NCBI GenBank assembly: GCA_013397795.1
Contig: VZTJ01000242.1
Span: forward strand, 1,053,091 to 1,117,090
Direction: 5' to 3'
Source: Orthonyx spaldingii
Lineage: Eukaryota > Chordata > Aves > Passeriformes > Orthonychidae
DNA length: 64,000 nt
Program-made: the position numbers and the translations under genes
The notes under the pieces: model-generated
Database searches by the model: none
Told to the model about the DNA's origin: nothing
Seen by the model: only the letters and a program-made list of their open reading frames with translations
Part shown: positions 34,190 to 44,702 of the stretch, in pieces
Position numbering within the stretch: position 1 is the stretch's first letter
How the letters are laid out: each line of letters begins with the position of its first letter

Positions 34190-37100
34190 GTACAGGGGCA
34201 AGGGGGTGGGGTATGCTTGAGATTGCTGTCAAAGCAGGACACAGTTCTGTCAGATGAGAGAGGTGACAGACATCTCTTTTTCCGTACTAGTCTGTGCTTT
34301 ACCAGGAGTTAGTCTGTTAACAGTGTTGGCCTTTTGGTGATAGCTGACTCTGGAAGTGACATAACACAGAGAATACCTTTCTTGTATACTTCCTTGGCTT
34401 CTGGAGGAGTTTCTCAGGAGTGTTGTAACATACCATGCCATGTTGTGTTGCCTTTATCCAGCATTGCCTTCTCTTTTCATGTGTTTGAACTCATTAGGCA
34501 GGGGGCAAAGCTGGACCCATAGAGACATGAAACCTCCATGGGTTTTTTAACAGCTAATTTTCAGAAGAAACCTGGCTACTGAAGGGCTGTTCTCTGTCCT
34601 GTACATTTTCCAGGCAGAAAGCAGAAGTTGTGTTGTTATGTCACATGTGATGTGGCCATATCTCAGTATAGAAATGTATTTCTATTTCCTGCCTTCTCCT
34701 TACAATTTCAAATTAAAGCTTTTGCTGTTCTGACATTAAGTGACCTGATGTCTGCAGTCAGTGAAATGCATCCAGTTTGACTGACAGAAGCTTAACATAC
34801 AGACTTAGTGCTTGATGCTTAAATTCTGGTTTGCAAGCAGATGTCCTGGCTAACGACAGTGTCACATTGTGATATGTATGTTTATTTCCCTGAAGGTTAT
34901 CACCGAACTGGGCAATTCAGAGAATAAGGTGTTAGTAATCTCGAGTTTACACAGCAGCCCATTAAAGCCTGGGGAGAGACATGCTTTTCAGTTTAAGAAG
35001 CAGGAACTGCACAGCAGCTTCAAGACAGAGTCTGATGCAAATCACTATCCTGTCCTGCTCTGGTGGTCTCCCCTGACTGGAGAGACAGGGAGATTCAGTC
35101 AGTGTGGAGAGGATGTTTGCTTCTTTACTATTAACAAGACCTACCAGCACAATCAGATGACAAAGGCATTTCTGTTCTACGGTAAGAATCTATTTGTTTT
35201 TAAAGAAGTAGGTTTTCCTCCTGCTTAGTTCTTTCCCTATAGAGATTAAATATTCTAGGTGGCAATGACTTAGAACAGGAAATGTATATAGCTCACGGGG
35301 CTAAACTTTGCCTGGTGCTGAATACCAGTCAGAGTGCTCTCTAAAAGTACTCTGAAAAGTGGCCATGCACATCTGTGGTATGACTGATGCCTTGTCTCAT
35401 ACTGCTTTCCAATCGCATGTCCTCACTGTTCATGGGAAAAAAAGACAATTTCATGTCATTGCCAAGGCATTTAAAGACAGTCTGCGATCAAGCCAACTTT
35501 CTCCAGTCTTCTGGCTTGTCACCCCTAGCAGAGGTTCTGCAAGGCCTTTGTTGCACTTGTGCAAGTCTTTTGTCTAAAAATAATGCCCTCTCTGGTAACA
35601 CTGCAACTCCCCTGTCTCATGTGCCAAGAAATTGCTAGCAGACTCTAAGCGGAAAGTAGTGAAAGAAACCTATTGATTCTGCACAGGGAGCAGCAGCTAG
35701 TGCAACCTTCTGAGCTGCTCTGGCTCTGACAGAAAATTCCCGTTATAGACACTGTAGTGAGTCTACAAAACACGAAAGATGCATTATTTAAAAGTAGACT
35801 TTACTTCATTAACTGGTTTTTTTCCCACACAGTTGTTTTTGAAAGAAAACTTGAGTTTTAAGTGTAAAAATAAATTAAAATGCTTTTCTCTGACTGGTAT
35901 GTTCAGATCTTTTGTCTGGAAATAAAACGAAATAAATCAGGATCCTGAATCTCATTCACTCAATATGAATACAGGTGAACAGGAAGTATAGGAAAGAAGG
36001 CCCTTTAGCTTGGTTTTTAGCAGTGAATCAAAAACTTCTCATCACTAATCTTTTTAGATCTCCAAGTAGGTCAGCTTTGTCAATTGATAATAAAGTAGTT
36101 AAGCATGAAAGCAAAGGAATGAGAAGCTGACCCAATTACAGAAAAAGAAAGCTGGATTGCATCAGAGAAAAGCTGTAAAATCTGGTGATTTTGGTCTCTG
36201 GTAGTAATTTTGTTTGTCTGTTTCAGCCTTAGGACTGTTGCTCTTCATTTTTAGCAGTCTTTCATATTTTAAAAAGACTGTTTATACTGGGCATAAGACT
36301 CTTCCTGTAGCATTTTTTTTTCTTTTTCTAGTGATGATGGCTATGAATTTTTTAAAGACAATTGTCAAAATATGCAAAATTGTTACTTATTTTTAAACCA
36401 CAGTAAATGATCTCACAATACCAAAACAGAGGGAGAGAGAGCGTTTTTCTCTCATTCTCTCTTTCTCTCCCTCTCTCCCCCTGCCTTGAGGCACTGAGCT
36501 GTGAGTCTGCAAACAGGTATATTTTACAGAATTTTCCTCTAAACAGCTTGTTGAGTGAAAACTTCAATATCTGAATTTCCATGCTAAAGCTCGATCAGAG
36601 CACAGTTTCAGCTTCCAAAGAAAATGCAATAATTTTCCCCTAGTACTCGGTCAGTAAGCCAGTCAAGAGAAGAGTGATTCAAAGATTAAGAAACGTACTG
36701 TGCAAAAATATAGAGTATAGATGTTTTCCAGCACAACTACTTAGTTAGAAACACCAGCTTTTCGACAGCTTGTCCCAACTCACTGTCCTGGCCTGGGGAA
36801 CCCCTCAGTGTAGGTGATAACTTTGTCAAGTGTTACTGTTCCCTGGAAATGAGATGTCATCCACTTGCTAGACTTTATCTCTACTTTTGGGAGGAATTCC
36901 CAACGCCACCTTTTAAGTGTCACATAATTCATAGAATGCAGCATTTAGCATGAGCAGCCAATGTGTCTGAGTCAGCATGAGCTAGATCTGTCAGAGCCTC
37001 AGAGGTGTTGTGCCTAAGAAAGAAGGATATCCAGCTATTCCATACTGGAGCACTCAGTACTTGGACTATGACCTCTGAATGAAAGATGTCCTCTGAAATG

Positions 37101-40100
37101 CATAACTACTCCTAGCAGCACATATCTTTCTCTTCTGCATATCTAAGATTTCCAGATTATTAATTAGGAAGTGAAATTGCTCATAATTCTTGTGGTGCTT
37201 TTTTTTATTCCATCATATGCTTCCTTATTTCCTTCATCTCATGGGGTATGGGGCATGCTGATACTACCTTCCCTTTAATCCTTTTTGTCTTCTTGCTGGA
37301 CTGAGATTGGTTAAGTGTTGTGTTAAAGTCAGTCATTTTGATGGCACTCTGATCTGTACTGTGTCTAGTTTGGGGCCCCTCATTTCAAGAAAGACACTGA
37401 GGTGCTGGAGCATGTCCAGAGAAAGGCATCGAAGCTGGGGAAGGGCCTGGAGAGGAAGTCCAATGAGGAGCAGCTGAGGGATCTGGGGATGTTTAGCCTG
37501 GAGAAAAGGAGGCTCAAGGGTGACCTTGTCACATTCAACAACTCCCTGGTAAGAGCCTGTAGCCAGGTGGGTGTTAACATCTCCCAGGCAACCAGGGACA
37601 GGATGAGAGGACGCAGCCTCAAGCTGCAAGAGGGAAGGTTCAGGTTGGACATCAGGAGAAATTTTGTCATGGAAAGGGTTGTTAAACATTGGAATGGATT
37701 TCCCAGGGAGATGGTAGAGTCGCCATCCCTGAAGGTGTTCAAGAAACAACTGGTCATGTCACTAAGTGCCATGGTCTAGTTGACAACGTGTTGATCAATC
37801 AAAGGTTGGACTTGATGATCTTGGAGGTCTTTTCCAACCTAAATGATTCTGTGATTTCGTAGTGCATATTTCTTTAAGTTTCTCTTTGCCTAACTTAACT
37901 GTCTCCTAGCTTGGTAAATTTTACATGTTGCCTTTTTGTCTTTCTCTGATTCTTGCCTGTGTTTCCACCCCCTTTTCCCTGCAATACTGTCTGAAGGAGG
38001 GTAAGAGACCCTTGCAAGAGACCAAGCTGCAGTGCTGTGATTTCGATCCGCAGCATTTCATTAGTGTTGGTATGCACTATTACTTCTCTTCTTGGCATCA
38101 CTTAAAGTGTTTTCAAAGCCAAATAGACTTTATTAATTTCTCCATGAGAATTTGATTAACTTTCAGTTTTTGTCTATCTTCTATCACAAAATAACATCAA
38201 AAACAAGATAACACATAAAAAACAGAAGAAACAAATAGCAGTTTTCATTGAGTGGCACAGCCTTTCGTCCTTTTAATGTTGAGGACTTAGGACCTGACTA
38301 GAAAACAGAAGGTCAATGTTTAGTGGCCTTAAAAAACCCCACCTGATGCTCCTGAAGAATCTTGCTCTATAGGAGATTTTTATATTACTGACAGCTAACT
38401 TTTATCTCCACTGCAGTAGTGAAATCTTATAAGGTCTTATAAGGTGGAGTTTTATAAGATCTTCCTTGGAATAATTTTGGCAGGCTCATACAGCTGCAGG
38501 GACCACTGGGTATTTTTTTAATCTTTATGTTTTCGTTTCTAGATCAGTATTCTGTGTAAGACTTTTGCTAGCACTGCTTTCTTTTTGCCATCAGTGGTTT
38601 GAGGTCGGGTAGAATGGAGAGTGAAAAGTTATAAGTGTGACTGAGATGGTGTTATGACCCACCTCTGAGGGGGGGTATCTGAGGTTCCTGTTAATAGATC
38701 TCTTGGATGAATTAGAGTGAAACAACACAGAATGACTGGTGTATATATATAAGCCAGGTTTATTTCAAAACAATTTAATTGCAGTGGAAAGGAGGTATGT
38801 GGCTCTCTTGATTCTTTCCTATAAAAGTATAAAAATCTCATGAAGAAAATATGTAAGGAAAAGAAAGAGAGAAAGAGAAGGAGAGAATAATGGGAGGTAG
38901 TGGAGAGGAAAGATACCACCCTGGATGGATCCAGTGATGAGACTTGATCATTGCAATTTTGATGTCCATGACAGGAGTGATGATTGCAGTCTTGATTTGC
39001 TGGGGGTAGGGGCCTGCAAAACAAAGAGCGTGCTGGCTTATATACATTTAAATTGGCATGGGGACACCTAGATCCCTCCCCAGGGTGGGAACTCCTTGTG
39101 AGTGATGCAACGGTATGAGGCATGTGCGGTCTTCTGATCGAGAGTTCCTGGTAAGAGTTGGGGTGCTTTGGGGTTGTTTGTGGTCCATAGTCCCCTGCAG
39201 AGGTATGGCTGCTGTTTGACTGCTTCTTGTGACTGTGCATCTGTGTCTTATGGTGAAAGGGGGAAGCTGGCATGAGAAAGCATTATCCCACCTCCACAGA
39301 ATCTGCTGCTTACTGGCCATTCCCCTTAGTTGGTTTGAACTCAGCTTGTTTAACACATTATGTTCCCAATTGTCCTAGATGCAATCAGCCATGGAGTTTA
39401 CTACACAAAGGTTAGGTTGCCACAGATGGTAGTTTGTCTAAAGATAAGAATTTGTGGTGTTTTCTAAACCAGCTCTTCAGTGTTAGTTACAGGTTTTGAA
39501 CCTCTCTTTCTTGACAATATTGGTTAAAAGTTTTGTGTGCTCATTGCCTTTACCTAATTGGAAAACAGATATGGTTGAAAGACAGTGAGGAAGTACCTTG
39601 ACAGAAACTGGGCAACTTTGCACTTAATCTCCAGTAAGGCCGGTCATACAAGTGCAGTGCAGTACTACTGAAGGGAGAGCAAGGGTTGGATTAATGAGCT
39701 GGTATTTTCAACTTAGTTTTGCACAGACCAGCCTTTGAGAAAAGTCATCAAGATTTGTCCTCAGGCTTCTACCACAGTCTTCCCACTTTCTGTGGCTGAC
39801 TGCTTTATGAGTTTAGACATGGTTCTTCTATTGGCATTACTTTGAGGGGCTGTCTTCTGCCAGAAGCTACTTCTTTATGTATCTGGTAGGCAACTGTGAT
39901 ACATTACCTCTTAGTTTTCTCTTTGATAAGTTAATAGTTTGGCTTCCTAGGTCTCTACAGTACAATGTCCTTTCAAGACTTGAAGTAATTCTTTTTTTCT
40001 GCTTAATCCTGTTCAGCACTTCAACATCCTTTTAGTTATTTTATTAGAACCAAATGAGTTCTGCAGTAACCGTTTTCCTCACATCACAGAGGAAGTACCA

Positions 40101-42811
40101 TCTGTTCCCCTGTTTAGAGAACCAGGGGATTATCAAACATCTTACTAGTCCCATTTCAGTGCATTAAAATATAAAATTCCTAGTGATCCTTTGAAATGAG
40201 AGGCCTTTAAACTAATATGACATGAAAGGAAACCACTTCTAATATCAACTCTTGATCCCACTTCTGTAGATTCTTCTGCTGTGAAATTCAGTTTTCTCTG
40301 TCATTATGCCCTTGTGCCTTTGCATGAATTGTGCTCTTTGAAATAACTGCCTTATAGTGCCAGAAATGTGTTGTGATACTAAATTAAAACTAGACTTCTG
40401 TGTCATTGTAGTTAGTGTCATGTGACAGATAAGCACAGGACAAACACTGTTTGCTTTTGTCTAGGTACTGACTTCAGTATAGACAGCTTACCCCTCCCTC
40501 GTAAAGACTATCATGACTGGGCCCTTTTTCATGAAGAGTCACCAAAAAACAACTACAAACTCTTCCACGAAGCAACCATCACCTTATTCAACCACACTGC
40601 AACATTTAGCCGCCACTCTCACCTGCCACTGACCACTCAATACCTTGAGGGTGTAGAGGTCCTGAAGTCATTGAGGTTCATGGTCCCACTGCAGATGAAG
40701 AACAGCCTGAGGAAAAAGCTTGCACCACTGGTGTATGTGCAGTCTGACTGCAACCCCCCTTCTGACCGGGACAGCTATGTGCGTGAGCTGATGTGCCACA
40801 TAGAAGTAGACTCTTATGGGGAGTGTTTGCATAACAAAGACCTTCCTCAGCATCTCAGAAATCCAGCTGCCATGGATGATGGGAACTTTTTAAAAATACT
40901 GGCACAGTACAAGTTCATTCTTGCTTTTGAAAATGCTGTTTGTGAAGATTACATCACTGAAAAACTCTGGCGGCCACTGAAGTTGGGAGTGGTGCCAGTG
41001 TACTTTGGGTCTCCCAGCATTGTAGACTGGCTTCCTAGTAACAAGAGTGCAATCCTGGTATCCAGTTTTTCACACCCTCGGGATCTGGCCCTCTATATCA
41101 AAACACTGGATGCAAATGATGATGAATATGAGTCCTACCTACAATGGAAACTGAAAGGGGACATTTCCAACCCAAGACTGCTTAGAGCAATGAAGGAACG
41201 CAAGTGGGGAGTGCAGGATACCACCCAGGACAATTACATTGACACCTTTGAGTGCATGGTTTGTAACAGAGTGTGGGAAAACATCAGGCGGAAAGAAAAG
41301 GTATGTGTGAATTTGTGTTTGTATCTCAGAGAGGCTTTAAAATGGCACTAGGGCCAGATTTGTCCCAAGAAGTTTGGTTACCAGATTTCTGGCCAGCCGA
41401 CAGCCACAGTATTCCAGTGCCATTGGGTCGTGCATCCTCATGTAAACAGGTGTAGGCAGAAGGTGTGGGTGCACAGCCAGAGCACATGTTCCTCATAGTG
41501 CTGCAGTGTGCGAGCACATGCCATTGACCACTGAGCTGGTGGTCATTCTCAGCCAAAGACTTGAGTTGTTCAGGGTTGTTCATGTTTTCATGCTGCAAAA
41601 AGTAGCCTAACTTTTTGACCATCTTCAGATGATTTGGAACATTTGGGAACAGGTTGCACAGAAAGGTTGTGAGATCTCTGTCCTTGGACGTGTTTTAAGA
41701 CTAAACTCAGTTTTGCCCATGGCAATTAGATATGATTACACCTGTTTGGAAAAGGAAACTGGACTAGAGATCCCTGTCTTCAGATATGTCTTAAACACTC
41801 TGTGACTGTCAGGTTCTGTATATATGTGGGTACATTCAAGCCTGTAGTGACAGCATGCCATTGTCTGTGGCCACATTTGGTGGCTAAACACTGAAACAAT
41901 TTTTAAGCCAGGTTGTGTGTTTGTGAGAGGCCGTATTTTAGCTGATCACAATGTAAGCAATACATTAAGTGGTCAGCTGGTAGAAGGGAGTTGTAGAAAA
42001 CTTTCGAAGTTATTAAGGTGAGCTGAAGTGATGAGAATTACAAACTGGCAAACATCACACTTAACCAGACTTCGCTGTTTGAATCTGGTGCAAATCTGGA
42101 CATATGTCCTCTCTTTGAGTTAGGAATGCAACCGTGGAAAGGTATGGAATAGGTTAGATACAGATATTTCTGCCTCATGCTTTTGTGGCTCTCTAGACAA
42201 TAAAATTATGAAGACCAGTTTGCTCTCCTGGCCAGATTCATGGCTTGTTTCTTTTCCCTTAGTAAAATAGTCTCAATGTGTGCATATTTAAGATGAAAAC
42301 AGAATGTAATGATGAAAATATAACTCGTTGCCTTGTAATTTCATTTTGTGTGAGCTGGTGCTGCTCATTTGCAGACAAACCGTATCTGAGACTCAGCACG
42401 ACTTGTCAGCATGACTGATCCTGTCCCAGACACTTAGGGAAGGCCTTCCACAGGGACATGGGTAGAGCCTGCAGCGGGCAGAAAGGCGTAACTAACGTGA
42501 TTTGACAGTTTACTAATGGCATAGCACTTTCCTTCTCTGTTTGCCTGGGTCCCTGAATAACCCCTTTTATTTGTCTCCATTGCCAGGGATGGCTGCCCCA
42601 GAGGTGGGAGGCTCAGGTTAATCATCTGAACTGCCCCAAACCAGAGGCATTCTGGTTCTCATCCTCAAACCCTGGCTGGATTTCTCTCCAAAAGATGTGG
42701 ATACCAAGCTTCGAGCAATCCAAGAAAGAAGCCCGGGCACTGAGGCACCTGGTGGAAAGGAACAAGAATTTTACAGCTGAAGAATTTTGGATGCTTGTAT
42801 TCAAAGAATAA
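34109..42811 (+). CDS. FUT10: FUT10 (POFUT3), GT10-family fucosyltransferase (whole coding span)
   Basis: FUT10 is a type II membrane enzyme of the secretory pathway. It belongs to the alpha-1,3-fucosyltransferase family (GT10), and FUT10/FUT11 are now described as protein O-fucosyltransferases acting on EMI domains. It uses GDP-fucose. Four coding exons join in phase (81 + 286 + 836 + 225 bases) to give 475 residues, against 479 in human. Residues 1-7 form a basic cytosolic tip and about 8-26 a single transmembrane anchor. Residues 82-92 hold LLWWSPLTGET. The GDP-fucose-binding family signature lies at 274-289 (ILAFENAVCEDYITEK), followed by GVVPVYFGSPSI. Potential N-glycosylation sites are N107, N165, N315 and N462. 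The C-terminal cysteine-containing tail is retained. Nothing suggests inactivation. Confidence 0.97.
34190..34895 (+). other. FUT10: FUT10 intron 2
   Basis: A 706-base GT-AG intron, with acceptor TATTTCCCTGAAG. No repeat or nested feature was recognised. Confidence 0.8.
34896..35181 (+). CDS. FUT10: FUT10 second coding exon (stem and N-terminal catalytic part)
   Basis: 286 bases encoding residues 28-122 plus one base of Gly123. The stem (28-76) is poorly conserved, as expected. From YPVLLWWSPLTGETGR to CFFTINKTY and MTKAFLFYG it matches vertebrate FUT10 closely. The donor is GTAAGA. Confidence 0.96.
36427..36482. repeat. GA/CT-rich low-complexity tract
   Basis: Runs of GAGAGAG are followed by a pyrimidine tract of CTCT units within about 55 bases. 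Both purine and pyrimidine blocks are present, so the two halves could pair as an imperfect hairpin. It lies in FUT10 intron 3. Confidence 0.7.
37338..37857 (+). mobile_element. CR1 LINE 3' end fragment in FUT10 intron 3
   Basis: The frame reads LEHVQRKASKLGKGLE, MFSLEKRRLKGDL and FRLDIRRNFVMERVVKHWN, the C-terminus of CR1 ORF2, open for 126 codons. It is followed by the standard 3' end (TTGGACTTGATGATCTTGGAGG to GATTCTGTGATT). The long intact frame suggests this is one of the younger copies in the window. It is in the same orientation as FUT10. Confidence 0.95.
38645..38649. repeat. Target-site duplication GATGG (left)
   Basis: Five bases directly before the LTR terminus TGTTATG, repeated exactly after the other terminus at 39425-39429. 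Confidence 0.8.
38650..39424 (-). mobile_element. Solo LTR of an endogenous retrovirus (ERVL-like) in FUT10 intron 3
   Basis: The 775-base block starts TGTTATGACC and ends GTTGCCACA on the plus strand, giving TG...CA termini. It is bounded on both sides by the 5-base direct repeat GATGG (38645-38649 and 39425-39429). On the minus strand it carries a TATA-like TATATAAG near 39037-39044 and an AATAAA at 38759-38764, about 110 bases before the end, as in a U3-R-U5 arrangement. No gag, pol or env sequence adjoins it, so it is a recombined solo LTR. A 5-base duplication is usual for class III (ERVL) elements. It is antisense to FUT10. Confidence 0.85.
39425..39429. repeat. Target-site duplication GATGG (right)
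   Basis: Five bases directly after the LTR terminus CCACA, an exact copy of 38645-38649. Confidence 0.8.
40465..41300 (+). CDS. FUT10: FUT10 third coding exon (main catalytic domain)
   Basis: 836 bases between acceptor GTCTAG and donor GTATGT, encoding residues 123-401. Landmarks are DSLPLPRK, FHEESPKNNYKLFHE, VYVQSDCNPPSDRDSYVREL, EVDSYGECL, the GT10 signature AFENAVCEDYITEKLW and VPVYFGSPSIVDWLPSNKS. The single large exon matches the exon structure typical of vertebrate FUT10. Confidence 0.98.
41301..42586 (+). other. FUT10: FUT10 intron 4
   Basis: A 1,286-base GT-AG intron. It holds a decayed CR1 3' fragment at about 41638-41806 in the sense orientation; the remainder has no recognised feature. 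Confidence 0.8.
41638..41806 (+). mobile_element. Decayed CR1 LINE 3' fragment
   Basis: TTTGGGAACAGGTTGCACAGAAAGGTTGTGAGATCTCTGTCCTTGGA is the CR1 phrase around TGGGAACAGGTTGCCCAGAGAGG with several substitutions. The later GGACTAGAGATCCC matches the usual GGACTAGATGATCTC. The high divergence points to an old insertion. Confidence 0.7.
42587..42811 (+). CDS. FUT10: FUT10 last coding exon
   Basis: 225 bases after acceptor TTGCCAG, encoding residues 402-475 and a TAA stop at 42809-42811. It reads GWLPQRWEAQVNHLNCPKPE, then MWIPSFEQSKKEARALRHLV and NFTAEEFWMLVFKE, aligning throughout with the vertebrate FUT10 C-terminus. Confidence 0.97.
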   Translation, partial: GWLPQRWEAQVNHLNCPKPEAFWFSSSNPGWISLQKMWIPSFEQSKKEARALRHLVERNKNFTAEEFWMLVFKE

Positions 42812-42971
42812 ACACAACGATCTGTAAAACAGAGTGAGCTCCTCAGAGAAGTTCTGTGGAGTTTTCTTTTCTAGGTGACCTTATCATTTCGGATTAGTAG
42901 TCATGGGAAGTACACCCGTAAAACTGAATTTAGTTTGTTCAGTGCTCAAGGGGCACTGAGAAATACTAAAC

Positions 42972-42977
42972 AATAAA
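42972..42977 (+). terminator. FUT10: Candidate FUT10 polyadenylation signal
   Basis: AATAAA lies about 160 bases after the FUT10 stop codon. Another AATAAA lies near 43607, and one overlaps the stop codon itself, so alternative 3' ends are possible and the main site is not determined. Confidence 0.4.
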
Positions 42978-44654
42978 ATCATTCTGCCAGGTAATATATG
43001 CACATATATATGCATATATTTATATTTAGAGTGATTTATATTAATTATCATTTGTTCAAATGTTTGAACATTAAGACCCTGGTTGTCAGGGTTCTCAAAG
43101 CTCAGATTTAAGCACACAGCTAATTACCCTGAAGCAGATGGCTCTCTCTCCATCTTTAGACACATACCTTGTTTTCAAGACCTCTTTTTGCCCAGTGAAG
43201 GACCCTCCTTTGTTCCACTGATAGCCACAAGGTGCAGAGCAGCTGACACTATTGCAGTGCTGCTTTGGAGGTATACTAAAAACTTGGGACTGCGTCCCTG
43301 GCTAGCTGTTTATTATCAATTTTCCTGGCATCAGCAGATTTAGCAGGGACTTGGCGGGCTTTGTGTCCTGACACTGAGTGCCAATGTAAAGTACATTAGC
43401 CGTTGGCACGAGGAAGCACCATCTGTTGGTGTCCAGGGACAGACTGAATGAAAAACGTGCTGGCTCAGATTTACCCACCCTCTTTTGCTAAAAATAAGCA
43501 GAGCACATGAATATCTCTGCTCCCCAGAAATAGGGTTGGCTTCGATCTGACTTGTCTTCTTGCCTTTCTGATGATGTATTTGTATTCTGATGGTAGTATT
43601 TGTATTATGAATAAACATGAAATTATATTATTAAAAGGTCAGGGATAATACAGAGTCCATTGGTGCTGAAATCTTCAGTAGGCCCAAGGAGAAGTAGGCA
43701 AACAACCTTCCTGTTTTAACACACAAAACCTCAAATTACTTAATTTGACAAAGAATAAAACTTGGTGATCTTAGTCATCACTTTCCAAAGGACACACCTT
43801 TGCCTGGTATTTAGACTGCTGCAGTTTTCTTCCCAAGTTCTTTCAACCTCAGTCTGTGGAGGAGTCAACTTCCACAGGATCGGCAAAATGGCACTAACTG
43901 TGTGGAGCCATTCAGATGAGGCACAGTCATTCATACACATGCCCACATATGATGACACAGACAAATGGAACTACTAATACAGGGTTCTTCACATTGCTGG
44001 AAAGGCAGATTTTCACCTGTGTGCTAATTTTCACGCAATTGTTCCTTGCACCAGGCTATTTTAAAATTTCTGTCAAACACCTGGCTGTTTTATGAAGGGG
44101 TAGCCACATAATGGCAATGGGGAAGGATGTGAATAACATTTACACCAAGAAATTCAGCTACAAAATTTACTTACCTTGGAAAAGTTTCCTCACCAGAAAT
44201 TTCTTTGATGAGTAGCTGGTGAATTTTTTATTACTTTTATATCTCTCAAAGGAAAGATGAGTTTTGTGGCCATGAACAATAAAGTGTAGGTTATTAGTAT
44301 CAGTCATTGTTTCTATGAGAATATATTTAGTTTTGATCAAGCAAAATATTCCCACTGAAATTTCTCACCACTACTGTTTTACCAGTGTGACACACAGCAT
44401 CTGTTGGGCATATCGTAAATAATTTCCCCAGTGGTTTGCAGTGCAAATGATGACTAGGCTCCACGAATTAATCTCTTCAGGAAAGTGACATTAACACTGA
44501 ACTTACAGGTTGCTCTACATCAGGACTGAAAGCTGGACATAAACCCCAAAACGATTGCAAAGGAACTGCTGAATGCCCATCTGTTGGCATGAATCTCTGC
44601 TTCACCTCCCATGATGATAAAGAGAAGCACTAACTACTTGTTGTTGTTATTGCT

Positions 44655-44702
44655 GTAGCTTTTGTTTGGTTTTTTGTTTGTTTGTTGGGTTTTTTTTTTT
44701 TT
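44655..44702. repeat. T-rich simple sequence (TTTG and poly-T)
   Basis: GTTTGGTTTTTTGTTTGTTTG followed by a run of T. No adjoining element was recognised, so it may be the tail of a reverse-strand retrotransposed sequence or simple-sequence expansion. Confidence 0.7.

Larger units (their letters stand above)
35182..40464 (+). other. FUT10: FUT10 intron 3, repeat-bearing
   Basis: A 5,283-base GT-AG intron. It contains a sense CR1 3' fragment at 37338-37857 and an antisense solo LTR at 38650-39424. A CT/GA-rich low-complexity tract lies at about 36427-36482, and a small duplicated TCTTATAAGG unit near 38427. The rest is unremarkable AT-rich sequence. Confidence 0.8.

Noticed and set aside
37402..37779. 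125-codon plus-strand frame that looks like a real protein
   Set aside because: It is the C-terminus of CR1 ORF2 followed by a CR1 3' end, so it belongs to a 5'-truncated retrotransposon.
38629..39273. 214-codon minus-strand frame
   Set aside because: It lies almost entirely within the solo LTR at 38650-39424, shows no retroviral protein domain and is likely chance.
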